Shown one piece after another: positions 23,401-35,400 of a stretch of 64,000 nt of DNA. The notes beneath the pieces are model-generated. The model searched no databases. It was not told the DNA's origin and saw only the letters and a program-made list of their open reading frames with translations. This DNA is from Membranipora membranacea (Eukaryota > Bryozoa > Gymnolaemata > Cheilostomatida > Membraniporidae), in contig OU612073.1 in the NCBI GenBank assembly GCA_914767715.1, positions 17,794,001 through 17,858,000 of the forward strand, given 5' to 3'. A program made the position numbers and the translations under genes. Numbering within the stretch: the first letter of the stretch is position 1; every line of letters begins with the position of its first letter.

Positions 23401-26400
23401 TTTTATTCATAGATCTCTCGATAAATTGTCAAATGAAAGAACTGATTTATATTCAATATCATTAAAATTAAAATTCCGACAGTAACATGGGCTTCAATTA
23501 TATCTTTCAGGACACATGATCAATACACACCATTCTGTATTGTAGCGACAGAAAGCGAGCCTATATTATCTCCGTTAGCGTGATAAGAGAACTGTAGTTT
23601 GTGACATTCTCCATGACTGAATATCGCTGGAGTCTGAAGGTAAGCTACCTGGTCATTCTATAAAACGGAGAGTTTATCATAGTATGGTAAGTTGATTGAC
23701 AAATTCTGTGAGGATCTGCACAAAATCTTCAGTACCTGTCTAGATCAGATGATGATTAAGAACCTTCTCTAATTGCTTTTAGTTTCCTCTAGAAGGTGCT
23801 ATGATACTTTTGTGGTTAACATGTACCATAAAAAGTCATTCACAGTCACTGTGAATGTCTTAGGAGTAGCCCATCTTCTTTACCGGATAAACAACTTCCA
23901 AAATATATGAAATAAAAGATCAAATTACATGCTTATGATAATAGGGCAAAGGGCATGGAAATTCGTTTATTGGGTGAATTACTGATTGCCATATTCCAGT
24001 ATCATCATGAATCTAAATTAAGCTTTAGGTCTACATTTTTGTAGAGAAGCATTGTGATTTCCAGTAGTTTGTTTGGAATTGCGTCATCAATCAACAAAAT
24101 GACTTCTTAATCTAATCTTCACGCTTTCAACTGTTGGCGCAATGATTGCAGGATGCCATAGTTGGATGTGATGTCAAAAGCATTTTGAGGTTGTCTCTGT
24201 ACAGATATGGCTAAATTTGAATTGTTTTACAGACTGAAATGCCAGCAAAACTTGCCCATATACAGAAAACACACTGGTTTTTATCTACCAAATTGTACTT
24301 GAGAATAAAGAGAGAACACTTTTTCGATTTTGATAAATTTTCTTGCTAGAAACAGACAGTTCAGCATATTTTCACACTAGTTTTACACAAATCTTTTTCG
24401 GGTTGGGGGGCAAGCTGATGTAAATGATGGCTAATCTCCTCCCATTAACCAATAGTGGGTTGGTTGCTTGACACCATTACATATTACTAAGGTAAGTATT
24501 AAATGGTGATCCATCTGTCAGTTAATTGTCAGAGTGTCAAACTGGTGTCATAACCACTACCACTGCCCCACGGTCCAGATTGTGTTTTGCCACATCTGGT
24601 ACTGTAATATTAAAACAAATTCAAAACTGACCAACTCAGCCTATGCAAGCTCTTTGTTATGCCGGTAGGACGAGTATGGCCTGCTCGCAATATGCTTGTT
24701 GGTGTGTGAAAGTCTTTGACAAAACACCGTTATTTGCGAACAATTCATGCAAACTCGAAGTTGGGGTATAACTCTTACCACTGCTGCGCTGGAGTCTACA
24801 TAGACGTAACCGTTAGCCGAGTTTCCGTTCTTATCACCAGCAGGGCCGGTTTGTGGGTAGTTTGGTGACTGCCCCGTCCCATAATACCAGGTGAAATCAG
24901 ATGTGTTTGGTCTGGTCATTCCGCAGAGAGAATTGGTGTCAAATTGACACAAGAAATATCCAAAGGCTGCAAATAAAATAATGTTAGAATATATAGCTGA
25001 ACTTTCAGACTCTTATATGAATTTGACATCTATGGGAGACACATATTCAAACAAGATTTGACACATAATACTGTGGGAATTTGAAAGTTGCTATTTTCCC
25101 TAGACCTGTATTATTCAGATTATGAGATTTTGATGAATTTACTCAGTGGGCCAATTCTGAAAGCCAAATGATTTTAGGCAGATGCAAAATTAGATTATTT
25201 TAGATTTTTCTCCCACGAAATGAACTTTTTATATAAGACTCACAGGCAGGGGTTGTGGTACTAGTAGATGTAGAAGTTGTCTCCACAGGTGGTAGTACTT
25301 CCTCCCAGTAAACCTTCCAGCCGTACTGGTTAGTAGTGGAGTCAGTAGTAAATCTCAGAGTGACAGCGTTACTAGTCGACTCATACATGGCTGATGAGAG
25401 GAGTACACCTGAGTGAGAGAATATCATATCACCGCTGTCTGTCTCCTCGGCCTGTGTTAGATAAGAGAAGCATAACGTGAAAACTGATGTGAAGGCAAAT
25501 GGTGATCAGCTGATCAAAATCCCACATTGCCGCAATCTAATCCTGCTCAAAGCTTGACATGTCTTACTTAATATGTTTCATATAAAAATGCTGGAGAGAT
25601 GCTTGCACAATTTGTCCTGGAAATCACCACTTAAGTTAACCATAAGAATATTCAGATGCTAAATCATATCTAGACCAAAAATATGGGAGTGAAATATTCC
25701 GAAACCATGCAGCATGAGAGTTTGTCTTCATAGTCTAAGTTTCAAAGTTTTACCTGCAGTATGTCGTTACCAGGCTCGGTCTCCAGACTAACAATAGTGA
25801 GTCTGATAGTAGAGTTAGGTGAGGTAGTTATCTCCCACTTATGTGTGAAATCAGCAGGATAAAACCCGGGATGATTGGGAGATGTGAGGAATCCAGCTGT
25901 ACCTGTCACATAAGTCTCTGTACCATCCGCAGATTCTGAAAATAAGAGCAGGTGCTTGTTTGACACTTATCATTTATATTTTGAGTATGAAGCAAAGGCT
26001 TTCGCCTAGGCTACTTGGTGCTTGGTAAGTCCAAGTTCAATTGTCACAAACAGTACGGATATTCTATCAGGAAATTATTGTCAAATAAATGTGAAAATTT
26101 GGAATGACAGGGTCGGGGATTAACTTTTTAGGACGGAGTCTAAACTTCGACCCAATCCTAAAGTATAATAATTAGTAAATGGAGTTTAGGCTTGTCTTAC
26201 CTGTGGCCGTGTTGTTGGGAGAGGGAGGGAGGGAGGGAGGGTGTGGCTTACCTGTGGCGGTGTTGTTGGGAGAGGGAGGGAGGGTGTGGCTTACCTGTAG
26301 CGGTGTTGTTGGGAGAGGGAGGGAGGGAGGGAGGGTGTGGCTTACCTGTAGCGGTGTTGTTGGGAGAGGGAGGAGCCATCGGGGCTTGACTACAATCAGT

Positions 26401-29400
26401 CTCCGGTACGCTTATATCATCCAGAGCGAAGTCACTTCCTCCTGCTGTGTCTATTCTCTTAGCTTCAAACATCAGCTACAAAAATGAAAAATTTATTTAC
26501 AATTTGCAGCGGGTTGAACTAAAATTATGTTGGCAAATATGTTAGATATTATTCCCGTATTATTAGGACGACAACCCCAGTCTTTGCCCTACAACTTTCA
26601 CACATTTAGTGAGCAATATAAACAATAATAATCATAATCTTAGCTTTCTTTCCTATCACATTCAAAATTGATCTTCTCTTCATGATGTCTTATTGATAAT
26701 CAAAGATGAGGGACGGAGGGGGACAAATCAAGTTCAGCATGACATCAGCAGATTCTTACCCTGAATCTCTCAAAGTATCTGAAGCTGACGGAGACAGGAG
26801 TCCAGCCATTGGTAGCCTTGTCAGTGACCCACAACTCCCTGATATTATCACCATCTGTAGTCTGAATCCACACCCGCAGGCTACCAGGATTGTTACCTGC
26901 TATACTATATTTGAAGCTTACTGAGTGACAAGAGCTGGGATTTTCTATGAAACCATCAGTTGAGAGGCGGGCCACATCACCAACAACCTGAAATACATAA
27001 TTTTGCACAATAATTGAAGTACATGCATGCTTATGTGTATTAAAACGCATGTATGGTGGAGCAATAACTTCAGGCAGAAATTCCTCACCTACCTTGCTGG
27101 GTTGTCCATTTGAACAGGGAGAGTGGAATTCCATTCTCCCTGATTTGAAACAGTCCAAACAGAATTCTTCATCAATACAACAATTTCGCCAACTTAACAA
27201 AAATATACACTCACCTGCGAACTACTGTCAACAAAAATATACACTCACCTGCGAACTACTGTCAACAAAAATATACACTCACCTGCGAACTACTGTCAAC
27301 AAAAATATTCACTCACCTGCGAACTACTGTCAACAAAAATATACACTCACCTGCGAACTACTGTCAACAAAAATATACACTCACCTGCGAACTACTGTCA
27401 ACAAAAGCAAAGTCTCCACTGCCAGAAGTGGCATCTCTGCTGGGTATTCTGAGAGCATCCACTCCGCCGACTATCTGCCACTGTAAGCCTGTAGACTCTT
27501 GTATGTATTCACACGGTCCAGAATCAAAGTCACAGTCAGACTGTCCTTGTACTAAAACATGAGAAAATCTTGCATTGTGATCTAAATGTACACACCGTGT
27601 GGAAAATAATATATATATATATACATACATTGAGACCCATGTTATCGGTAAAATGCTTTGTATAAAAATTCAAATATATTTTATGTTAATGTATGTATGC
27701 TATGCTTATCAGAATAGAACTTATCATCATCAGGGTCATACACAAAAATTGGTTATAACTCTGTTAAAAGAATACTGTACTGTACAGTATAGCAAAGTAT
27801 AGCGAGTCAAAAATTGACTTGTAACTTCAATCCGCAGTTAACTATCTCAGCATTTATGACTAAAATTACATTAAGGTGTTACTAACCATGAGGAGTTGTC
27901 GGAGCTGGAGTAGTAGTAGTTGTAGTACTAGTAGTAGTAGTCGGTATCGTCTCTTCATACCACGTCATATGGAATCCCTTCAGAGCGATCTGTTCGTCTG
28001 TAGAGAAGATAACTCTGAGCTGTGTACTGGTAGTGTATATAGACTGAGCGGGGACAGCTCCTGACAACATGGCTATTGTCTGATTATTATCAGCTGGGTC
28101 GATTACCTGTAGATATAAATAAATATATAATGATATGGTTTGTACCCAATTTTCAGCCTGCTGTTTGGTAAAAAAATACAGATTGAAGAAAATCTGACAG
28201 GAAAGACTGTAGTTCAAGTTAAAAGATAGGTGATAACGCATCATGTTTACTTGTGGCAGGTTTATGGTTCAAAACTTAATTAAGGAGAACTGGGTGCTAC
28301 AAAATTCGTACCAACATCAACCAATTTCATTTATCATTGACAACCTCCTCGAACCACAAATTCAGAAAGAGAGGATAATAACTCGATAGTTTGTACCTCC
28401 ACTTTATCACAGCACTGCTCTGTGGTGAAATCTCTAACTGATAGTTTGATTCTCTTCTCTATGCCCACTTGTCTCTTACTGATACCAGTACTTTCAATCT
28501 CCCATGTGTGTGTGTAACTAGTAGGGTAAGCGTAAGGACTCGGGTAGTGTATAGACTTTATATCACCAGTTATACCGGACTGATAGGTTACGGCATTGTT
28601 GGCTGTAGAAAAAGGAAGTACATACTGTCGATCAAAAGGCAAAAGATAGTCTTGGCTTGCAAGCAATCTTATTGATGTCACTATAAATTTGGCAATGTAG
28701 CCTAGATTTTAGATTTCTCCGTGGTGCTCAAGATATGACAAAAAACCCCCTTTTTATATACTCACACCATTTTTAATGAGAATCTTGTTTATACAATTAC
28801 ATTATCAAACTAACACCTTGGTGGCAGCGATTTTAATTGAACTTATTCATTTCCAAACACAGTAACCCCTGTCTGATTTTGATCTATGGATCAGTTTGAC
28901 ATCTGACTTACGTATAGGAGCAGCAGTAGTGGTAACAGCAGAGCATGGTGACAGATTAATGTAGTCCAGAGCAAAATCTCCTCCAGCCAAAGTACCATTA
29001 GTCATCACTCTCTTAGTGGTAATCTACAACATAGGAACAGGATGATGGCATTGTAATATATGGACATAAGGACCATCCAGAATTGCGCAGTGAACTGTAG
29101 TTCGGCTTTTAGAGCATTGGAGCAAGGGAAATGACCTCATCAAAACATAGCCCATATGCAGTCTTGTGGTTGATAATGGAATGCCAGCGCCCAGGCATGA
29201 CTTGATTATCAACCGTGACGAAGTTCCACACAAAAAATATTATGGAACAAATAGATGACTACTCGTTATTCCATGGTAAAATAGAATAAAGAACTCACAG
29301 TGATTTTGATAGGGTTCTGATCAAGTATCCTCAGTTCTTCCTGTTCCCACGCTGCAGTCTCGGTTCCATCAAATGACCACAGAACATTCTGATCGGATGA

Positions 29401-32400
29401 GCCCTGGGCCTCATACATTACCACCAGTGTACCCAGATTAGGTCCTCGGGCTATGTACAGAAACTCTAGCATATGACAGCCATCGTTGTTGAACACATAA
29501 TCAGATGTAAGAGTGGCAAGAGTGTCCGTCTAAAAATAGAGTGGTGACAAATTGTGAATCACAAAATTAGGTAACTATGTGGCAACAAGACTGCTATTTT
29601 TGATATCACTAACTGAAAGAAGCCAAAGCTCAGTTAAAAGTTCTTCATTGGATACAATTGTGCGATGAGTGACAAGTTTCCCTCCTATAGAAACAATGAG
29701 TCTCTTTCAAAAGGATGGAAAATAAGAAAGGGAAGTTAACTCACTGTTGAAGATGTTGCGCTGTTAGCCAGCATGTATCCATCACCACTTTGTGGTCCAG
29801 TAGTGGGGTAGTTAGGACCCGCCCCGCTGTTTTGCTCCCAGATGTAGTTAGATCCAGAAGAACCTCGGTTTAGACTACAGGAGTTGTCAGGCCATACACT
29901 GAATGAGCATGTGAAGTAGCCATAAGCTGTAATTAAAAGTTGTATAAATAAACTCAAGATCAGTCCATGTATGGTAATTCAGGAATTGTTTCATTTATCG
30001 ATGTTTGCACAGCTAATGCCGCATGTTCATGAAAAACCCATAACGCATTTTCCAGGTCTTACCGGTTGATTAGGTCAACGATTGATGGATATCAACTTTT
30101 CCAGCACTCCATCTTGGAATTTCATTGGGGGAATGATTTCAATGCGCTGCATTAGTTTTAAGTATAATATTTTTCATTCACATTTACTGTGGAAAAAAGG
30201 CACCCAGGTTTTCAGCTAGTATGGCAAAATAAGTTGTGATGAAAAAAAACCAGATTTTGATCACAATAATTATCATAAATCACTCCAAAGCGATAGAAGG
30301 TTTTGCATGCTATCAGTCACATAGACATTCTTTCATTCCTGAAAAATGGATGGTCGTTATTACGAGTCTAGGCCTCTGGATGTCAACAGGATTGCAAGGC
30401 TACAGAACTTTGAAGCTTTTGATTTAAAAGATTAACTGGGATCAGACCTAGATGCAGGTGATACATGCTAAAAAGCAGGCAGTTCTCTAGCAAATGCATT
30501 GGCTCTGATTGGTGGGTGGAGAGAAGCACTCACCAATCAGAGCCGCACATTGGCTAGCGGTTCTCACAACATTAGTTACATAGATTTTATATTGTAAGGT
30601 ACTTTTTGGATAAGGTGATCATATTAGACTTAGTTCTACATCTAACTTACCTCCAGGAAATACAACTAAATTATGACAACAAGTGGTTGGATTATACAAT
30701 GGGGGCTTAACAGAGTGCTGAGGGTAATGGCAGCATTCTTGGAGCAGAACAAGACAATAAGAGTTTTTGTTAGGAAATATCGGGAAAGTTGCTGTCACCT
30801 AGGAACGCCAAGAGCATACAATAATGGAACTACATGTTACAAATCTGTACAACAAGTTTCATATATAAATTTTTTCAAAGGTTCAATTCTGTTGCCGGAT
30901 GGTGATGATTTATCTACGACAAGCAGCTCATTCAGGCTACTTTATTTACCAATACCACAAGATTTTCAGGCCATAAGCTTTGTACTTTGAAGTTTGTTTA
31001 GTGCCATTTCTTTAAATTCCATCCTTATTACTAGCTTAATCGTATTGAAATGAACTTTCAAACAAACAGGTCAGCCAGTGAGACCCATTGCGTCCTGTAA
31101 TCGCATGTTACCTGGAGGAGTTGTGGTAGTACTAGTCGTAGTACTAGTTGTGGTAGTTGGGACCACTTGTCGCCACCTGACTCTCCAGCCATCCATAGCT
31201 GTGTTGGCGTCAGTTACAAACTCAAGAGTGACCGAGTTAGACTGTGATTCATAGATCGTCTGTGCACCCTGGCTAAGGGATCCTGATACTTGGAACAGAT
31301 TGCTGCTTGAAACGGTCTCTTGAGCCTATACATAACATAAAACAGTTGATATTATCAGATAATTAAGTTGGAGTTGTTCCCTCATTCAACAGAACTAGCC
31401 AACCTGCTTTTCCTTTACCAGGGCTGAATACATCTCTTGTAACTGTTTGATCTTAAAATTTGTCAATCACGAGTCGATATTTAACCCAAAAAGCATTGAA
31501 CGAAAAACATTGTAGTAAAAATGTTCTAGAGTCAAATCAGACAACTCATAAATTTTGTTCATTTCGATTAAATACTGAATAAGTATGAGTACATAGACTT
31601 ACTGTGAGGACGTCACTGTTTTGTTCAGTATTGAAGTAAGTAATCTCCAGCTCCACAGTAGAATCAGCTCTTACTTCTATTACCCATGTGTGGTTAAATG
31701 AGTTAGGATAAAACGACGGGGAGTTAGGGGAGACGATCTCTCCTTCAGTTCCTGATACCATGGTAGTCAGACCATCACCACTCTCTGTAAAAATATTAAG
31801 CTATCACTTATCTAAATCTTTCTTTTCATTTTCAAATTTGACATAATACAATGGTCAGCTTGGTCAAATGGCAGCAGCAATACATCTTCAAGATTGCATC
31901 ACACACACAAAGTTTGAGGTTTCCTGCTTATGCCAGGTTTTATTGCCAATGCAAATGGAAATACACAGTGTAACCCATCACCTTTCCCATTTTATTATAT
32001 TATTATATTCTATGAGATAAGACTATCATGACGTCACTTTACCTGTAGCAGTGCTGGATATGGAGGGTGGATACAGAGGGGAGGCATCACAATCTGTCAG
32101 GGGGATAACTATGTCATCCAGAGCAAAATCACTACCTGAGCTGGTGATTCTCTTAGCTTCAAACATCAGCTGTGGGAATAAAGTATTATCTTAGACATGA
32201 GCCATGGATGCTTCAGGGTTGTTCAAGAGAGTACCCTGTAATGATGGAGTTGTTTGCTTTACAAAGCAGCTATATTCTCAAATGCATGTATTTGTTAGGA
32301 GTAATCTTTGGATGACGAATATAAGTTTTCATTGGAGTGGAGTCAAATTAATAAGGTTGTCAAGTAGCCATTTGATTGTGAGGGTAGATGAGCCTTCTAG

Positions 32401-35400
32401 ATCAATTAGTACTTTTGGTTTCAATATTGAAATCGATTTTCCTTCTATTGAAAGAACAGACGGTAGATTGACAATGTTTAATATTGTATGATGTTTCATG
32501 TACCTAGGTTATATTAAACAGTAAATATAAATTGTAGCTAAATTTTGTGGGTGTCTACCACTTTGAGATTCTTTTAGAAAGGGGAAACAGTATGGTGATA
32601 TTTATGTGAAAAAACAGTCCCTAATACTTTTTAGGAGTTGCCCACCTTCTTCACTAGATAAACAACTTTATAAAATTGTAATATGAAATAAATAGATGCA
32701 GTTTGGCGTTAATGACATGGGGGAATGGGGGAATGGGCATGAGAAATCAGTCTTTAGTGTGAATTACTGATCGCAATATTCTGTAATATACTGAAGCTGA
32801 GTTTAGCATATTCATTTTTGAAGAGAAACTGTTAAAGCATCATGGTTTGTTGTTTAGGGATCGTATGCTCTCCAACAATCAAAAACGAGTAACTTATTCG
32901 ATCTTCACACTTTATATTGTTTGCGCAATGTTTGCAGGATGCCATAGTTGGCTGTGATTTCAAAATAATTTTGTGGTTGTCTCTGTACAGATTTAGTTAA
33001 ATTTGAACATTTTCAGGGACTGAATAGGTAGTAAAACTTGTCCTTACATGGAGAACGCATTGTTTTTTATCTACCAAATCATTATTGAGTAATCGAGTAA
33101 TTATCAGGGAAATTTTAGATATGACAACATTATCTTGCTGTGAACAGGCAGTTAAGCATTTTTTCACACTAGTTTTACATAAAGCAGTAATGGGTTGGGT
33201 GGCAAGCTGCAGTTCATCCATTACCTATCCCTCCCATTGACCACTTGTGGATCAGTTGCTTGACACCATTTAAATATAACAAAGGTAAGTATTAAATGGT
33301 GATCCAAACTGTCAGTAAGTTGACAGAGGGTCAAATTGGTGTCACAACCACTACCACTGCCCCACGGTCCAGATTGTGTACTGCCACATCTGGTACTGTA
33401 ATATGAAAAGAAAAATAAAGTTGCCCAATTCCTCAATTTATGGTCCCTGAGATACTCTCGGGCAATTATAAAGGGGAGAAGGGGAGAAGGTATAGCTCTG
33501 ACCACTATTTACCAATATTAAAAAACTAAGCGGGCCGATTCTGAGATTGTCATGTTGATATTTTGTGAACCTAGATGAGCCTTATAGATCAATTCAATTA
33601 GTAACTGGTTTGGTTTCAAAATTGCAATTGGTTTTCCTTAAATTGAAAGTACTGTCGGTAAATTGACACTGGTTAATACTGTACAAAATTCTTTTGCGTG
33701 AAAACTTGGCAGATCTAGTACCTAGTAATATTAGATAAACAAGTATAATTTAAAAGATAATCTTCTAATCCACCCCAACCTTATTGTGTGTCTAAAACAT
33801 TTGAACAAGATATTTCAGACAGTCCATGTAAACTTCAGCAGCAGCAGCAGCAGCTCAAATAAAACCTGTGACAAAATCTATATCTGGTGTATTATACTAG
33901 TCTTGTTTGTTATTGAGATTTGATTGCTGGTAATGCCAATACACAGCATTGTTGCCATGAAGCAAAAATGCACTAAAGCAGACAGCAAACATACAGGCGA
34001 CAGCAAGTTATTCTGAGCCAATGATGGCTGTAAGCCTTTACATTTTCCTGTAATTCTCTATGCGTAGATGACATTAGAAATACTGGAACACGCTTATTGG
34101 ACTGAAATAGGTAAGGCTCATAATACAAAAACGCAATAAAATTGTTGGGATGTAGAAACATTGAGATATATCAGCATGTGTATCTCTGATCATGAGTCAA
34201 TTTTACCTTATATACCCCCACCCCTAATTCTCGGATTCAGCTTTTCGTGATTATAAGCATTTCTGTTTGATTATACTTAACTACAAGGACTAATTCAAGT
34301 TATATCAGAAAAAAACATGCAATGTTGTAGCACATGATCGTGTGGTACTTACATAGAATCTGCCCCAGTATCTAAAAGTAAGTGATACAGACTGCCATCC
34401 ACCTGTAGCCTGAGAAGTGGTCCACAGAACTCTGACATTGTTTCTATCTTCTGACTGCAGAATAAGACTCAGACTACCAGGGTTAAAACCAGACAGTGAG
34501 TACTTGAAGGATGTAGAATGACAGGATGTGGGGTTTACTACAAATCTGTCCATGGTCAGGTTGGCGATGTTACTCGTTCCCTGAAAAAAGCAAGCACTAA
34601 TGTAAATGTATAATACGATATCTAAACTTTATCTCAAAGATAGTAAACATAGTCACCATATTCCTCATTCTCTGAGCAGAAATATCAATCATGCGGTGCC
34701 AAGTAGCCCAAAGCTTACAAACTCTCAACCTGATATAAGTTGCAAGTGCTGTCATTACACCTCAACTTAATAATTGGGCAGTGTTTTAGACGATGTGAAG
34801 GTTACTCAAACAAAAAAACCAAGTAAATTCTTACAAATAACAAAAATCTCATGCTTTGTTAGTGGATTACATCTGAATTATTTGGATATTTCCGCATATC
34901 TGCGACATCAAGGGGCCAACAAGAGGTCAAAAAGTTGCCTTTAACTATTTGTTATTTGTATACTTTCAAGCCAACCTCTATAAATAAATAAATAAATAAA
35001 CAATATTCTTCTAGTAATATAGGACTATCAGAATATTGATAGTAAATATTACTCACAGATTGCGTGCTGTCAGCGTACATGAATCTGCCTCCTCCGGTGG
35101 TAGCATCAGTCTGAGGAGTCCTGTTAGGATCGAATCCTCCCACCAGATTAAATCTGAACCCGTTATTACCAGTGAGGTAAGCACAGGGGCCGGAGTCAAA
35201 GTCACAATCATCGTGTCCATGAGCTGAAAAAAATCATATATCATTACAAGTGTGGAGTTATGCTGCACAGGATGGATGAAAATAATACCTAAGTCCGGCT
35301 TATATAATTAAAATTCTGAAACTAAAAGAAATCTGAAGATACTCAGAGAAGTACATTCCCTCCTCTGACAATGCCTCGTGACCAAAATAGCCAACAAATT

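Noticed and set aside
27198-27404. Regular 34-bp repeats resembling a CRISPR array
   Set aside because: The repeats are contiguous with no spacers, the genome is animal, and each unit is an exon end plus splice donor.
30673-30990. 105-residue open frame on the plus strand in a MAM/CUB intron
   Set aside because: No domain, no splice context, composition like surrounding intron.
32204-32491. 95-residue open frame on the plus strand
   Set aside because: It overlaps the diverged direct repeat at 32385-32489, whose second copy at 33572 does not keep the frame open.
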